The notes: generated by a model not told the origin, from the sequence alone. Counted from the stretch's first letter, positions 47,456-55,772 are shown. The stretch: 64,000 nucleotides of DNA from Solirubrobacter sp963848475 (GCA_963848475.1 CAWKDW010000014.1:372001-436000), one strand, 5' to 3'. Numbers and translations: made by a program.

Positions 47456-48014
47456 ATGTCAGCAAAAGACACTTTGATCGAGGAACTCCGCCGCCACGCT
47501 CTGATCGTCGGCGAGGTCACGCTCACCTCGGGAGCCACGGCGCAGTACTACGTCGACGCCAAGCGCGCGATCCTGCAGCCGACCGGTTTCGCCGCGCTCT
47601 CCGAGTTGATCGCCGGCTTCGCGCGTCAATGGGAGGCGACAGCCGTCGGCGGCCTGACGATGGGCGCGGACGCGCCCGCCTGCGCCGCGCTGGCCGGCGG
47701 CGCCGACGTCAAGGCCTTCTTCGTGCGCAAGGAGGCCAAGGCCCACGGACTGCAGCGCAAGGTCGAGGGCCCGCCGCTCGAGCCCGGCGAGCGCTGCCTG
47801 ATCGTCGAGGACGTCGTCACCTCGGGCGGCTCGACCGTTCAGGCCATCGAGGCCGTGCGCGCCGAGGGCTACGACGTCGTCGGCGTGGTCTCCGTCCTGG
47901 ACCGCCTGGCGGGCGGGGCCGACGGCGATCGCGCTCGCCTCTGGCGACGCGCCCTACGAGGCCTTGGCGACGATCGACGAGGTCTACCCGGACCGGCCGG
48001 ACCGCGGCAACTAG
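47456..48014 (+). CDS. pyrE: Orotate phosphoribosyltransferase (one frameshift)
   Basis: Makes OMP from orotate and PRPP in pyrimidine synthesis; about 185 residues. Features: 'GEVTLTSGATAQYYVDAKR', flexible-loop 'VRKEAKAHG' and the PRPP-binding 'CLIVEDVVTSGGST'. An extra G at about 47922 shifts the frame; corrected, it ends '...IDEVYPDRPDRGN' at a TAG at 48012-48014, giving a normal C-terminus. Followed by a strong terminator. Confidence 0.92.
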
Positions 48015-48020
48015 CACCGC

Positions 48021-48053
48021 TCTGCGTTGTCGCCGACTGGGCGACAACGCAGA
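48021..48053 (+). terminator. pyrE terminator
   Basis: Perfect 14-bp stem, TCTGCGTTGTCGCC with its complement, and a 5-nt loop, 6 nt after the pyrE stop. There is no T-run, as is common in actinobacteria. Confidence 0.75.
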
Positions 48054-48111
48054 TGCCCCGAGAGTTCACCGCACCGCCAGACCCTGCTCGGCGGGCGTGG
48101 AACTCTCCCGA

Positions 48112-48132
48112 GCATTTCCCTCTGGGAAATGC
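48112..48132 (-). terminator. Terminator of tRNA-Arg
   Basis: Perfect 9-bp stem GCATTTCCC / GGGAAATGC with loop TCT, 2 nt past the tRNA 3' end on the minus strand. Confidence 0.7.
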
Positions 48133-48134
48133 GA

Positions 48135-48206
48135 CGCCCCCGGCAGGAATCGAACCTGCATCCCGCGCTTAGGAGGCGCGTGCTCTATCCATTGAGCTAC
48201 GAGGGC
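48135..48206 (-). tRNA. tRNA-Arg (anticodon CCT)
   Basis: Minus-strand cloverleaf: acceptor GCCCTCG / CGGGGGC, D-arm AGCTCAATGGATAGAGC, anticodon loop CTCCTAA giving CCT, T-arm GCAGG-TTCGATT-CCTGC, discriminator G. CCA not encoded. Confidence 0.92.
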
Positions 48207-48313
48207 CGCCGAGAAGGGTATGAGGGGAACGATCACGCTGGTGCGCAACGTGTAGCTTGTTCCTCGGTTCGGGGAAACAAGGGGGAAGCAACCCGCCCGA
48301 GGGGGCAATCGAT

Positions 48314-49309
48314 TTGAGTACTGGAACGGGCGCCAGCGATCTGCTGCAGGCCGAACAGGACGGCGACGACGAGATCATCGCCGGCAAGGCGCCGGTGACG
48401 GCGCGCTCGCCGCTGCAGCTCTTCTGGCGGCGTTTTCGCAAGGACAAGGTGGCGCTCGTTGCCCTCTCGTTCATCGTGCTCCTGATCTTCGTGGCGGTCT
48501 TCGCCGGGCCGCTGCGCAAGATCTTCGACATCCCGGACCCGAACGTCGGCAACACCGCCGCGCTCGACGACTTCGGCCTGCCCTCCGGCCCGAGCAGCGA
48601 GCACCCGATGGGGGTCGACCAGCTCGGCCGCGACATCTTCTCGCGCGTCATCGAGGGCGCGAGGGTCTCGCTGCTCGTCGCGTTCGTCGGCACCGGCCTC
48701 GCCGTCGCGATCGGCGTGACGATGGGCATGATCGCCGCCTTCTACCGCGGCTGGGTGGACACAGCGATCGCGCGCACGATCGACGTGCTGCTCGCTTTCC
48801 CGGTGCTGCTGCTCGGCCTCGGCCTGGCGTCGGCGTGCTCGACGAAGGACGGGTGCCTCGGTGGTGCCCTGGAGCCCGGGCTGACGGTCGTGATCACGAT
48901 CATCGTTCTGGCCAACTGGCCCTACGTGGCGCGGATCATCCGTGGACAGGTCCTCTCGCTGCGCGAGAAGGAGTTCGTCGAAGCCTCGAGATCGCTCGGC
49001 GCCTCCAACAAGCGGATCATCTTCCGCGAGATCCTGCCCAACCTGGTCGCGCCGATCATCGTCTACACGACGCTGTTCATCCCCGCCAGCATCCTGCTGG
49101 AGGCGTCGCTGTCGTTCCTCGGCGTCGGCGTCCAGGCGCCGCAGGCCTCGTGGGGGCAGATGCTCTCCGACGCGTCGACCGTCTTCTCCTCAGCGTGGTG
49201 GTACATGCTCTTCCCAGGCCTCGCCCTGGTCTTCACCGTGCTCGCCTTCAACCTCGTCGGTGACGGCATGCAGGACGCCCTGAACCCGAAGAGCTCACGG
49301 TCGAGGTGA
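48314..49309 (+). CDS. Dipeptide/oligopeptide ABC transporter permease (DppC-type)
   Basis: 331 residues from the TTG at 48314 (MSTGTG...). An N-terminal OppC-like cytosolic segment ('SPLQLFWRRFRKDKVALVALSF', described in two parts) and six membrane helices. The signature 'HPMGVDQLGRDIFSRVIEGAR' region and the EAA loop 'EFVEASRSLGASNKRIIFREIL' are both present. It is first in a four-gene operon (C, B, D, F). Import of peptides, nickel or a related solute is the family role. An imperfect hairpin at 48256-48281 lies in the leader. Confidence 0.9.
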   Translation: MSTGTGASDLLQAEQDGDDEIIAGKAPVTARSPLQLFWRRFRKDKVALVALSFIVLLIFVAVFAGPLRKIFDIPDPNVGNTAALDDFGLPSGPSSEHPMGVDQLGRDIFSRVIEGARVSLLVAFVGTGLAVAIGVTMGMIAAFYRGWVDTAIARTIDVLLAFPVLLLGLGLASACSTKDGCLGGALEPGLTVVITIIVLANWPYVARIIRGQVLSLREKEFVEASRSLGASNKRIIFREILPNLVAPIIVYTTLFIPASILLEASLSFLGVGVQAPQASWGQMLSDASTVFSSAWWYMLFPGLALVFTVLAFNLVGDGMQDALNPKSSRSR

Positions 49310-49317
49310 GCTGAGAC

Positions 49318-50289
49318 ATGGCCGCATATATCGCCCGCCGCCTGATCTGGGTCGTCTTCCTGCTGTTCGCGATCACGCTGCTGACGTTCTTCATCTTCAC
49401 GGTCCTGCCCGCGGGCGATCCCGCCGTCGCGCGCGCAGGCAAGCAGCCGTCGCCGGAGCTGATCGAGGCGATCCGCCAGCAACTCGGGCTCGACAAGCCC
49501 AAGCCGGTCCAGTTCATCAACTACATCGGCGACCTGCTGCCGTTCTTCGGTCATAACGGCGTCTATTTCGGGTTCTCCTACACGAACAACACCGAGGTCC
49601 TGCCCGAGATCCTCGAGCGGCTGCCGACGACGCTGGCGCTGACCGGCGGCGCCGTGATCCTGTGGCTGGCGATCGGCATCCCGATCGGCGTCCTCTCCGC
49701 CGTCAAGACCGGTTCCTGGATGGACCGCGTGGCGATGAGCATCGCGCTGATCTTCATCTCCGCCCCGGTCTACTTCCTCGGGCTCGTCGCGCTCTACCTG
49801 TTCGCCGACGACATCGGGAAGTTCCCGATCCTGCCGGGGACCGGCGCCTACCAGGCGGCGGACAGCGTCGCCGGCAAGGCCGAGGCGCTGATCATGCCGT
49901 GGTGCGTCCTGGCGGCCGCGTTCGCCGCGGTGTACGCCCGCTTCCTGCGGGGCAACCTGATCGAGACCTTGCAGGAGGACTACATACGCACGGCCCGCGC
50001 CAAGGGCCTCTCGGAGCGCCGCGTGATCTTCCGGCACGGCGTCCGCGCGGCGATCACGCCGATCGTGACGCTGCTGGGCCTCGACATCGGCATCCTGCTC
50101 GGCGGCGCGATCCTCACGGAGACCGTCTTCAACATCCCGGGGATCGGGCGCTACGCCTACGCCGCGATCAACGTTTCAGACCTGCCGGTGATCCAGGGGA
50201 CGGTGCTCGTCGGTGCGTTCTTCATCGTCATCATGTCGCTGATCGTGGACATCCTGTACGCGTTCATCGATCCGCGGGTGCGCTACTGA
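49318..50289 (+). CDS. Dipeptide/oligopeptide ABC transporter permease (DppB-type)
   Basis: 323 residues, six membrane helices. N-terminal 'MAAYIARRLIWVVFLLFAIT', EAA loop 'YIRTARAKGLSERRVIFRHGVR' (split by one residue from the limit), and C-terminal 'LLGGAILTETVFNIPGIGRY' are DppB signatures. It starts 8 nt after dppC. The stop and the ATG of the ATPase gene overlap (TGATG). Confidence 0.92.
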   Translation: MAAYIARRLIWVVFLLFAITLLTFFIFTVLPAGDPAVARAGKQPSPELIEAIRQQLGLDKPKPVQFINYIGDLLPFFGHNGVYFGFSYTNNTEVLPEILERLPTTLALTGGAVILWLAIGIPIGVLSAVKTGSWMDRVAMSIALIFISAPVYFLGLVALYLFADDIGKFPILPGTGAYQAADSVAGKAEALIMPWCVLAAAFAAVYARFLRGNLIETLQEDYIRTARAKGLSERRVIFRHGVRAAITPIVTLLGLDIGILLGGAILTETVFNIPGIGRYAYAAINVSDLPVIQGTVLVGAFFIVIMSLIVDILYAFIDPRVRY

Positions 50290-51308
50290 TGCCGCCGCTG
50301 CTGGAGGTCGAGGACCTCACCGTCCACTTCGAGACCGAGGACGGCCTGGTCAAGGCCGTCGACGGGATCTCCTACACCGTCGATCGCGGGCAGACGCTCG
50401 GGATCGTCGGAGAGTCCGGGTCGGGCAAGTCCGTCTCCTCGCTGACGATGCTGGGCCTGACCCGCGCGCGCAACGCCCGGATCTCGGGCTCGGTGCGCTT
50501 CGACGGCAAGGACCTGCTGACCGCGAGCGACGACGAGCTGCGCAAGATCCGCGGCAACGACATCGCGATGATCTTCCAGGACCCGCTGTCCTCGCTGCAT
50601 CCGTTCTACAAGGTCGGCTCCCAGATCGCCGAGGGCGTGCGCTCGCACCGCGATGTCTCCAAGGCGCAGGCCTGGGATCGCGCGGTGGAGATGCTCTCGC
50701 TGGTGGGCATCCCGGAGCCGCGCAAGCGCGCCGACGCCTATCCGCACGAGTTCTCCGGCGGCATGCGCCAGCGGGCGATGATCGCGATGGCGCTGGCCAA
50801 CGACCCGAAGCTGCTGATCGCCGACGAGCCGACGACGGCGCTCGACGTGACCGTCCAGGCGCAGATCCTCGAGCTGATCGAGAAGCTGCAGCGCGAGTTC
50901 GACACCGCGGTCGTCGTGATCACGCACGATCTCGGCGTGGTGGCGGAGATGGCCGACGACATCGCGGTGATGTACGCCGGCAGGATCGTCGAGAAGGCCA
51001 CCGTCGACACGATCTTCGAGGGCCCCGAGCACCCGTACACCTGGGGACTGCTGTCGTCGATCCCGCGCCTGGACTCGCCGCGCGGCGAGGAGCTCGTGCC
51101 GATCGCCGGCCGTCCGCCGTCGCTGATCACGCTGCCGGGCGGCTGCTCGTTCCACCCGCGCTGCCCGTACGTGCTCGACGCGCACAAGAAGATCGATCCC
51201 AAGCTCGAGCCGGTCCCCGGCGATCCCGCCCATCAGGCCGCGTGTCTGCTGGCGCCCGAGATGCGGCGCAAGCTGTGGAGCGAGCTGCGCGACAGGCGCG
51301 AAGCCTGA
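50289..51308 (+). CDS. Dipeptide ABC transporter ATP-binding protein (DppD-type)
   Basis: 339 residues. Walker A GESGSGKSVSS, signature FSGGMRQR, Walker B LLIADEPTTALD, H-loop VITHDLG. The C-terminal oligopeptide-type extension 'GGCSFHPRCPYVLD' has the cysteines that in some family members bind an iron-sulfur cluster; a further Cys follows in 'AACLLAPE'. Coupled to the permease. Confidence 0.93.
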   Translation: MPPLLEVEDLTVHFETEDGLVKAVDGISYTVDRGQTLGIVGESGSGKSVSSLTMLGLTRARNARISGSVRFDGKDLLTASDDELRKIRGNDIAMIFQDPLSSLHPFYKVGSQIAEGVRSHRDVSKAQAWDRAVEMLSLVGIPEPRKRADAYPHEFSGGMRQRAMIAMALANDPKLLIADEPTTALDVTVQAQILELIEKLQREFDTAVVVITHDLGVVAEMADDIAVMYAGRIVEKATVDTIFEGPEHPYTWGLLSSIPRLDSPRGEELVPIAGRPPSLITLPGGCSFHPRCPYVLDAHKKIDPKLEPVPGDPAHQAACLLAPEMRRKLWSELRDRREA

Positions 51309-51344
51309 GGCGGCGCGTCAGGACGTAATGGAGGAGAAGGCCGT

Positions 51345-52415
51345 ATGAGCATCGCCGCGAGCGAAGCCGGCTCCAACCAGAGCCCGGCGCGCGAGACGCT
51401 GATGGAGGTGCGCGACCTGGTCATGCACTTCCCGATCTACGCGGGCTTCTTCCGCCGCCAGGTCGGCGCCGTGCAGGCGGTCGACGGCGTGTCCTTCGAC
51501 GTGATGCGCGGCGAGACGCTCGGGCTCGTGGGTGAGTCCGGCTGCGGCAAGTCGACCACCGCGCGGCTGCTGCTGCGCCTGCTTGACCCGACGTCGGGCT
51601 CGATCAGCTTCGACGGGCGCGAGATCGCGGACATCAAGGGCGCCGAGCTGAAGGCGCTGCGCCGTGAGATGCAGATGATCTTCCAGGATCCGTACTCGTC
51701 GCTGAACCCGCGCAAGACGGTCGGCGCGATCATCTCCGATCCGTTCGTGATCCACGGGATCAAGCAGACCAAGGCCGAGCGCAAGCAGACGGTCCAGGAC
51801 CTGATGGACACCGTCGGCCTCAACCCCGAGCACTACAACCGCTATCCGCACGAGTTCTCCGGCGGCCAGCGCCAGCGCATCGGCGTCGCCCGCGCGCTCG
51901 CGCTCAAGCCGAAGGTGATCGTCGCCGACGAGCCGGTCTCCGCGCTGGACGTCTCGATCCAGGCCCAGGTCCTCAACCTGCTGCGCGACCTGCAGAGCGA
52001 GCTGGGGCTGACACTGATCTTCATCGCCCACGACCTGTCGGTCGTGCGTCACATGTGCGATCGCGTGGCGGTCATGTATCTGGGGCGCATCGTCGAGCTC
52101 GCGTCGTCGGACCAGCTCTACGCGCATCCGCGGATGCCGTATACCGGCGCGCTGATGTCGGCGGTGCCGGTCGCCGATCCGCGGCTGGCGCGCGCGAAGA
52201 AGCGCCAGGTGCTGACCGGCGACGTGCCGTCGCCGACCAACCCGCCGCCCGGCTGCCGCTTCCACACCCGCTGCTGGAAGGCGCAGGAGATCTGCGGCAC
52301 CGAGGATCCGCCGCTGGAGACGAAGGCGGGCGGGAACCTCGCCGCCTGCCACTTCCCGATGACCGACGCCGAGGTCCTCGAGCGCGTCCCCTCGGCGCGC
52401 AACGTCCACGGCTGA
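51345..52415 (+). CDS. Dipeptide ABC transporter ATP-binding protein (DppF-type)
   Basis: 356 residues, second ATPase of the importer. Walker A GESGCGKSTT, signature FSGGQRQR, Walker B VIVADEPVSALD, H-loop FIAHDLS, and C-terminal 'PGCRFHTRCWKAQEICG'. GGAGG-like sequence precedes the ATG. Last gene of the operon; its stop is 3 nt from the stop of the convergent HTH-Clp_N gene. No periplasmic binding protein follows. Confidence 0.93.
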   Translation: MSIAASEAGSNQSPARETLMEVRDLVMHFPIYAGFFRRQVGAVQAVDGVSFDVMRGETLGLVGESGCGKSTTARLLLRLLDPTSGSISFDGREIADIKGAELKALRREMQMIFQDPYSSLNPRKTVGAIISDPFVIHGIKQTKAERKQTVQDLMDTVGLNPEHYNRYPHEFSGGQRQRIGVARALALKPKVIVADEPVSALDVSIQAQVLNLLRDLQSELGLTLIFIAHDLSVVRHMCDRVAVMYLGRIVELASSDQLYAHPRMPYTGALMSAVPVADPRLARAKKRQVLTGDVPSPTNPPPGCRFHTRCWKAQEICGTEDPPLETKAGGNLAACHFPMTDAEVLERVPSARNVHG

Positions 52416-52418
52416 AGC

Positions 52419-53057
52419 TCATAGCGCTGCGCGCACGGCCTCCGCGTCGACGCCGAGCGCCTCGAGCGTGCGACAGGCGCCACCGCCGGAGTCGCGCAGC
52501 GCGGAGCGCAGGAGGTCGGCGACGCCGATCACGTGCGTGCGGTCGGCGGCGGCCTCGCGCAGCGCCTCGTTGAAGACCTGGCGCGCGTAGACGGTCACGG
52601 CCGATCCGCGCTCGTCGGGCGGTGGGCCCTCCGTCCCGGCGAGCGTCGGCTGAGCCGCCGCGCGGGCCTGCTCGACCGTGACGCCCTGCGCGCGCAGGGC
52701 CGCCGCGGCGACGCCGTCGCCGGCGCGCAGGATGCCCAGCAGCAGATGTTCTGAGCCCATCAGCGTGGCGCCGAGCGCGGTCGCCTCCTCGCCGGCGAGC
52801 TGCACGGCGGCGCGCGCCTCGGGCGCGACGCGCAGGCGTCCGGGCTGCTCGGCACCGGGCGGCGGCTCGGTCGCCGCCGCGAGCGCGCGGTAGCGCCGGT
52901 GCGCGGCCTGGCGCGAGATCCCGAGTGCGCGCGCGACCGAGCCGTAGGACTTGCCGGCGTCCAGCGCGCGCCAGGCCTGCACGCGTTCGAAGGCGTCGAG
53001 CTCACGCCGCAGCGCGGACACCGCGTGCAGCGCGGCCTCGGGGTCCGAGGCGCGCAC
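52419..53057 (-). CDS. HTH and Clp N-terminal domain protein
   Basis: 212 residues. Residues about 30-60 form an HTH ('KSYGSVARALGISRQAAHRR'). From about 75 on are two Clp_N repeats, the first with 'LGATLMGSEHLLLGILRAGDG' (in two pieces) and the second with 'RTHVIGVADLLRSALRD'. Clp_N domains bind ClpC substrates or adaptors; there is no AAA+ module. The combination suggests a transcription factor read out through the Clp system. clpP lies 1.5 kb away. Function not established. Confidence 0.8.
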   Translation of the reverse strand: MRASDPEAALHAVSALRRELDAFERVQAWRALDAGKSYGSVARALGISRQAAHRRYRALAAATEPPPGAEQPGRLRVAPEARAAVQLAGEEATALGATLMGSEHLLLGILRAGDGVAAAALRAQGVTVEQARAAAQPTLAGTEGPPPDERGSAVTVYARQVFNEALREAAADRTHVIGVADLLRSALRDSGGGACRTLEALGVDAEAVRAAL

Positions 53058-53096
53058 GGCGTGCTCGAGCAGGTCGACGAGTCGGTCCGAGACGCT

Positions 53097-53825
53097 CTAT
53101 CTCGCGCTCCAGCCCAGGTCCATGGTCACCGGAACGCCGCTGAACGCGGCGCCGCCGGGGCCGGCCAGGAAGGCGATCACGTTCGCGACCTCGTCGGGCT
53201 CGATCAGGCGCTTGACCGCGTGCGGCGCCAGGATGATGTCCTCCAGCACGCGCTCCTCGGTGGTGTCGTGCGCCTTGGCCTGGTCGGCGAGCTGGCGCTC
53301 CACGAGCGGCGTGCGGACGTAGCCGGGGCAGACCGCGGTGGCGGTGAGGCCGACGTCGGCGCCCTCGAGCGCGAGCGTCTTGACGAGCCCGAGCACGCCG
53401 TGCTTGGCCGCGACGTAGGCGGCCTTGTACGGCGAGGCGACGAGCGCGTGGGCCGAGGCGACCGCGACGAGGCGCCCGTTTCCGCTCACCGCCAGTGCGT
53501 CCCAGGCGTACTTGGCGAGCAGGAACGGGCTCGTCAGCAGCAGCGCGACGATCGCGTCCCAGCGGGCCTCGGGGAAGTCGCGTACGGGGGCGACGTGCTG
53601 GATGCCGGCGTTGGCGACGACCAGGTCGAGCCGGCCGAACGCTGCAAGGGCCGCGGCCACCGCATCGGCGTTGCCCTCGCGGGTCGTCAGGTCGGCCGCG
53701 AACGGGACGCCCGGCCCATCGTCCTTGAGGTCGACCGAGAGGACGTCGTAGCCGTCGGCCAGCAGGCGGTCGGCGGTCGCGCGGCCGATTCCGCCGGCGG
53801 CGCCGGTGACAAGAGCGGCGGGCAT
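53097..53825 (-). CDS. Short-chain dehydrogenase, 3-hydroxybutyrate dehydrogenase-like
   Basis: 242 residues. NAD-binding 'ALVTGAAGGIGRATAD', 'VANAGIQHVAPV' and the catalytic Ser/Tyr/Lys in 'VASAHALVASPYKAAYVAAKHG'. The segment 'ATAVCPGYVRTPLVERQ' is typical of D-3-hydroxybutyrate dehydrogenases. It stands 10 nt from the ArsR gene on the same strand, so it may be the last gene of the SRPBCC-ArsR transcript. Confidence 0.85.
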   Translation of the reverse strand: MPAALVTGAAGGIGRATADRLLADGYDVLSVDLKDDGPGVPFAADLTTREGNADAVAAALAAFGRLDLVVANAGIQHVAPVRDFPEARWDAIVALLLTSPFLLAKYAWDALAVSGNGRLVAVASAHALVASPYKAAYVAAKHGVLGLVKTLALEGADVGLTATAVCPGYVRTPLVERQLADQAKAHDTTEERVLEDIILAPHAVKRLIEPDEVANVIAFLAGPGGAAFSGVPVTMDLGWSAR

Positions 53826-53835
53826 GCCGCTTCGC

Positions 53836-54147
53836 CTACCCGGCTGCGCGCTCGGCCAGACGTGCCAGCCGCTTGTCCCAGTCCGCCCCGACCTCTGCCA
53901 TCCAGCCCATCGCGTCCACGAGCGGCGCCGGCGTGAGCGTGTAGTGCGTCTCGCGACCCTCTCGGCGCGGCTCGACGAGACCCGCCCGCTGCAGGGCCGC
54001 GAGGTGCTTGGCGACGGCCTGGCGCGTGATCGGGAGCTCGCCGGCGAGTCGCGAGGCGGTCAGCTCCGGTCGCTGGGCGACCGAGCGCAGGACCTCGCGG
54101 CGCGTCGGGTCCGAGAGCGCGAAGAAGACTTCGTCTACGCCGGGCAA
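53836..54147 (-). CDS. ArsR-family transcriptional regulator
   Basis: 103 residues from a TTG at 54147. Winged HTH with 'EVFFALSDPTRREVLRSVAQ', recognition helix 'ITRQAVAKHLAALQRAGLVEPRREGRE' (two parts) and 'HYTLTPAPLVDAMGWM'. No metal-binding cysteine pair, so it belongs to the non-metal ArsR group paired with SRPBCC proteins. It overlaps the SRPBCC gene by 13 nt. Likely binds the two inverted repeats upstream of that gene. Confidence 0.85.
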   Translation of the reverse strand: MPGVDEVFFALSDPTRREVLRSVAQRPELTASRLAGELPITRQAVAKHLAALQRAGLVEPRREGRETHYTLTPAPLVDAMGWMAEVGADWDKRLARLAERAAG

Positions 54148-54506
54148 ACTTGCAAATCGCTTCGCGCGGCGCCGGAGAGCGCCATCAGCTTCGGGCCCCA
54201 CGTCACCGTGTCGGCGGCGAAGCGGTGTTCGGTGACGACGAAGCGCGTGCCGTCCGGGTGGTCCTCGAGCGCCCACTCGACGCGCGAGTCGCCCCAGCGG
54301 AAGACGATCCGCTGGAGGTCGGCGACCTCCTCGACGACGCCCTCGCGGGTCTCGCCGCGTTCGGTTACGCGCAGCGGGCTGTCCTCGAACGGCTCGAACT
54401 CGACCTCGTCGGCCAGCCAGCCCTCGAGCTCGGACGGCTCGGTGATCAGCTCCCAGGCGCGCTCGCGTGGGACGGGAAGGACGACTTCGCGATTGACGAC
54501 GGGCAC
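54135..54506 (-). CDS. SRPBCC/AHSA1-like protein
   Basis: 123 residues of the START-like ligand-binding fold: 'REVVLPVPRERAWELITEP', 'EVEFEPFEDSPLRVTERGE', 'RIVFRWGDSRVEWALEDHPDGTRF' (two strands). Such proteins are usually encoded with an ArsR regulator. It is first on the minus strand, divergent from clpP. Confidence 0.85.
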   Translation of the reverse strand: MPVVNREVVLPVPRERAWELITEPSELEGWLADEVEFEPFEDSPLRVTERGETREGVVEEVADLQRIVFRWGDSRVEWALEDHPDGTRFVVTEHRFAADTVTWGPKLMALSGAARSDLQVCPA

Positions 54507-54516
54507 TGAGCCTCCT

Positions 54517-54532
54517 GCAACTGATCGGTTGC
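54517..54532. promoter_or_regulatory. Operator candidate 1, GCAAC-N6-GTTGC
   Basis: Perfect 5-bp arms with a TGATCG core, itself nearly symmetric. It overlaps the predicted transcription start for the SRPBCC-arsR side (TAGCCT at 54538-54543 on the minus strand) and the -35 area of the clpP side. Confidence 0.6.
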
Positions 54533-54556
54533 GCTACAGGCTACCATGGAGAAAAC

Positions 54557-54572
54557 GCAACTCGGAGGTTGC
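54557..54572. promoter_or_regulatory. Operator candidate 2, GCAAC-N6-GTTGC, in the clpP leader
   Basis: Same arms with core TCGGAG, exactly 40 bp from copy 1. It covers the clpP Shine-Dalgarno (GGAGG) and ends 2 nt before the ATG, so in RNA it could also fold and hide the ribosome site. A clpP -10 candidate TACCAT is at 54542-54547. Confidence 0.6.
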
Positions 54573-54574
54573 AT

Positions 54575-55189
54575 ATGCCCTTGGTACCGATGGTGGTTCA
54601 GCAGGATTCGCGCGGCGAGCGCTCGTTCGACATCTACTCGCGGCTGTTGCGCGAGCGCGTCGTCTTCGTCGGCTCGGCGATCGACGACGACATCGCCAAC
54701 CTCGTCGTCGCCCAGCTGCTGCACCTGGAGGCCGACGACCCGGAGAAGGACATCCAGATGTACGTCAACTCACCCGGCGGCGTCGTCTACGCGGGCCTGG
54801 CGATCTACGACACGATGCGCTTCATCAAGCCCGACGTGGCGACGATCTGCTGCGGCGTCGCGATGTCGATGGGCTCCGTGATCCTCGCCGGCGGCGCGCC
54901 CGGCAAGCGGTCGTCGCTGCCCAACAGCCGGATCCTGATCCACCAGCCGACGGGCGGCTTCCAGGGCCAGGCGACCGACATCCAGATCCACGCCCGTGAG
55001 GCGCTCGCGCTACGCGAGCGCCTGGAGGAGATCTACGCCGAGCACACCGGCAAGCCGAAGGAGCAGATCTCGCTCGACCTCGAGCGCGACCGGTTCTTCA
55101 CTCCGCTCGAAGCCCAGGACTACGGGTTGATCGACCGCGTGGTGGTCGATCGAAACAACGGGAACGGCTACTCGTCGTCGTCTTCGTAG
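54575..55189 (+). CDS. clpP: ATP-dependent Clp protease proteolytic subunit
   Basis: 204 residues. Catalytic Ser in 'CGVAMSMGSVILAGG', His in 'SRILIHQPTGG', Asp in 'DLERDRFFTP'; 'YVNSPGGVVYAGLAIYDTM' is the oxyanion-region motif. The ATG at 54575 has GGAGG 7 nt ahead; a TTG at 54569 is less likely. A poly-Ser C-terminus is unusual. No clpX or second clpP is beside it, so it is probably one of several ClpP paralogues, here under its own regulated promoter. Confidence 0.95.
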   Translation: MPLVPMVVQQDSRGERSFDIYSRLLRERVVFVGSAIDDDIANLVVAQLLHLEADDPEKDIQMYVNSPGGVVYAGLAIYDTMRFIKPDVATICCGVAMSMGSVILAGGAPGKRSSLPNSRILIHQPTGGFQGQATDIQIHAREALALRERLEEIYAEHTGKPKEQISLDLERDRFFTPLEAQDYGLIDRVVVDRNNGNGYSSSSS

Positions 55190-55761
55190 AGCGACTCGCG
55201 GACCAGTTCGTTCCCGGCGCCGTCGAGCAGCACGACGTCGAGGTACTCGTCGTCATAGGCGTCGGGGGCGAGCAGCGTGAAGCGCTCGAACACGACCTCG
55301 GTCTCGTCGACCGTCGTCTCACCGAGCTGGGCGGAGACGACGCGGCCGCGGCGCTCGAACACGACGCCCCAGATCAGGGTCATCGCCGCCACCTGCTCGC
55401 GCTCGCCGCGCCAGCCCCCGATGACCTCCTGGGAGATGTCGATGCGCCACTCGGGGTGATCCTCGGCGACGTCGGGCGTGTAGTCGGCCCAGGCGTAGAG
55501 CTCGCTCGGCTCATCGCCCGGCGCGAAGGACACGTAGCCGAACAGCTCGAGGCCGGTGTCGGTGCGCGCGGTCGCCGGGACGTACGTGCGACCGGACCAG
55601 GTGCGGTCCGGGAACCAGTGGATCTCGCCCGTCGTGCCCAGCTCGGGATCCCCGTCCTCGGTCTCGACACGGAGGCAGGCGGCGAGGAACTCAGCCTGAA
55701 GAGTCTCCTCCCGCGGCAGTCCGCCCTGGGGCGGCTCGGCGGCGAAGCGGCAGATCGGCAT
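55168..55761 (-). CDS. Hypothetical protein
   Basis: 197 residues, soluble, acidic, rich in Trp/Tyr and beta-strands ('GRTYVPATARTDTGLELFGY', 'LYAWADYTPDVAEDHPEWRIDIS' in two parts). No motif recognised and no signal peptide. Its last 22 nt overlap the 3' end of clpP on the other strand. It lies 11 nt downstream of dtd on the same strand, so may be co-transcribed with it. Confidence 0.7.
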   Translation of the reverse strand: MPICRFAAEPPQGGLPREETLQAEFLAACLRVETEDGDPELGTTGEIHWFPDRTWSGRTYVPATARTDTGLELFGYVSFAPGDEPSELYAWADYTPDVAEDHPEWRIDISQEVIGGWRGEREQVAAMTLIWGVVFERRGRVVSAQLGETTVDETEVVFERFTLLAPDAYDDEYLDVVLLDGAGNELVRESLYEDDDE

Positions 55762-55772
55762 GGCGCGGAAGC

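Noticed and set aside
48256..48281. Riboswitch in the leader of the dipeptide transporter
   Set aside because: Only one imperfect hairpin is visible and no known riboswitch core could be recognised.
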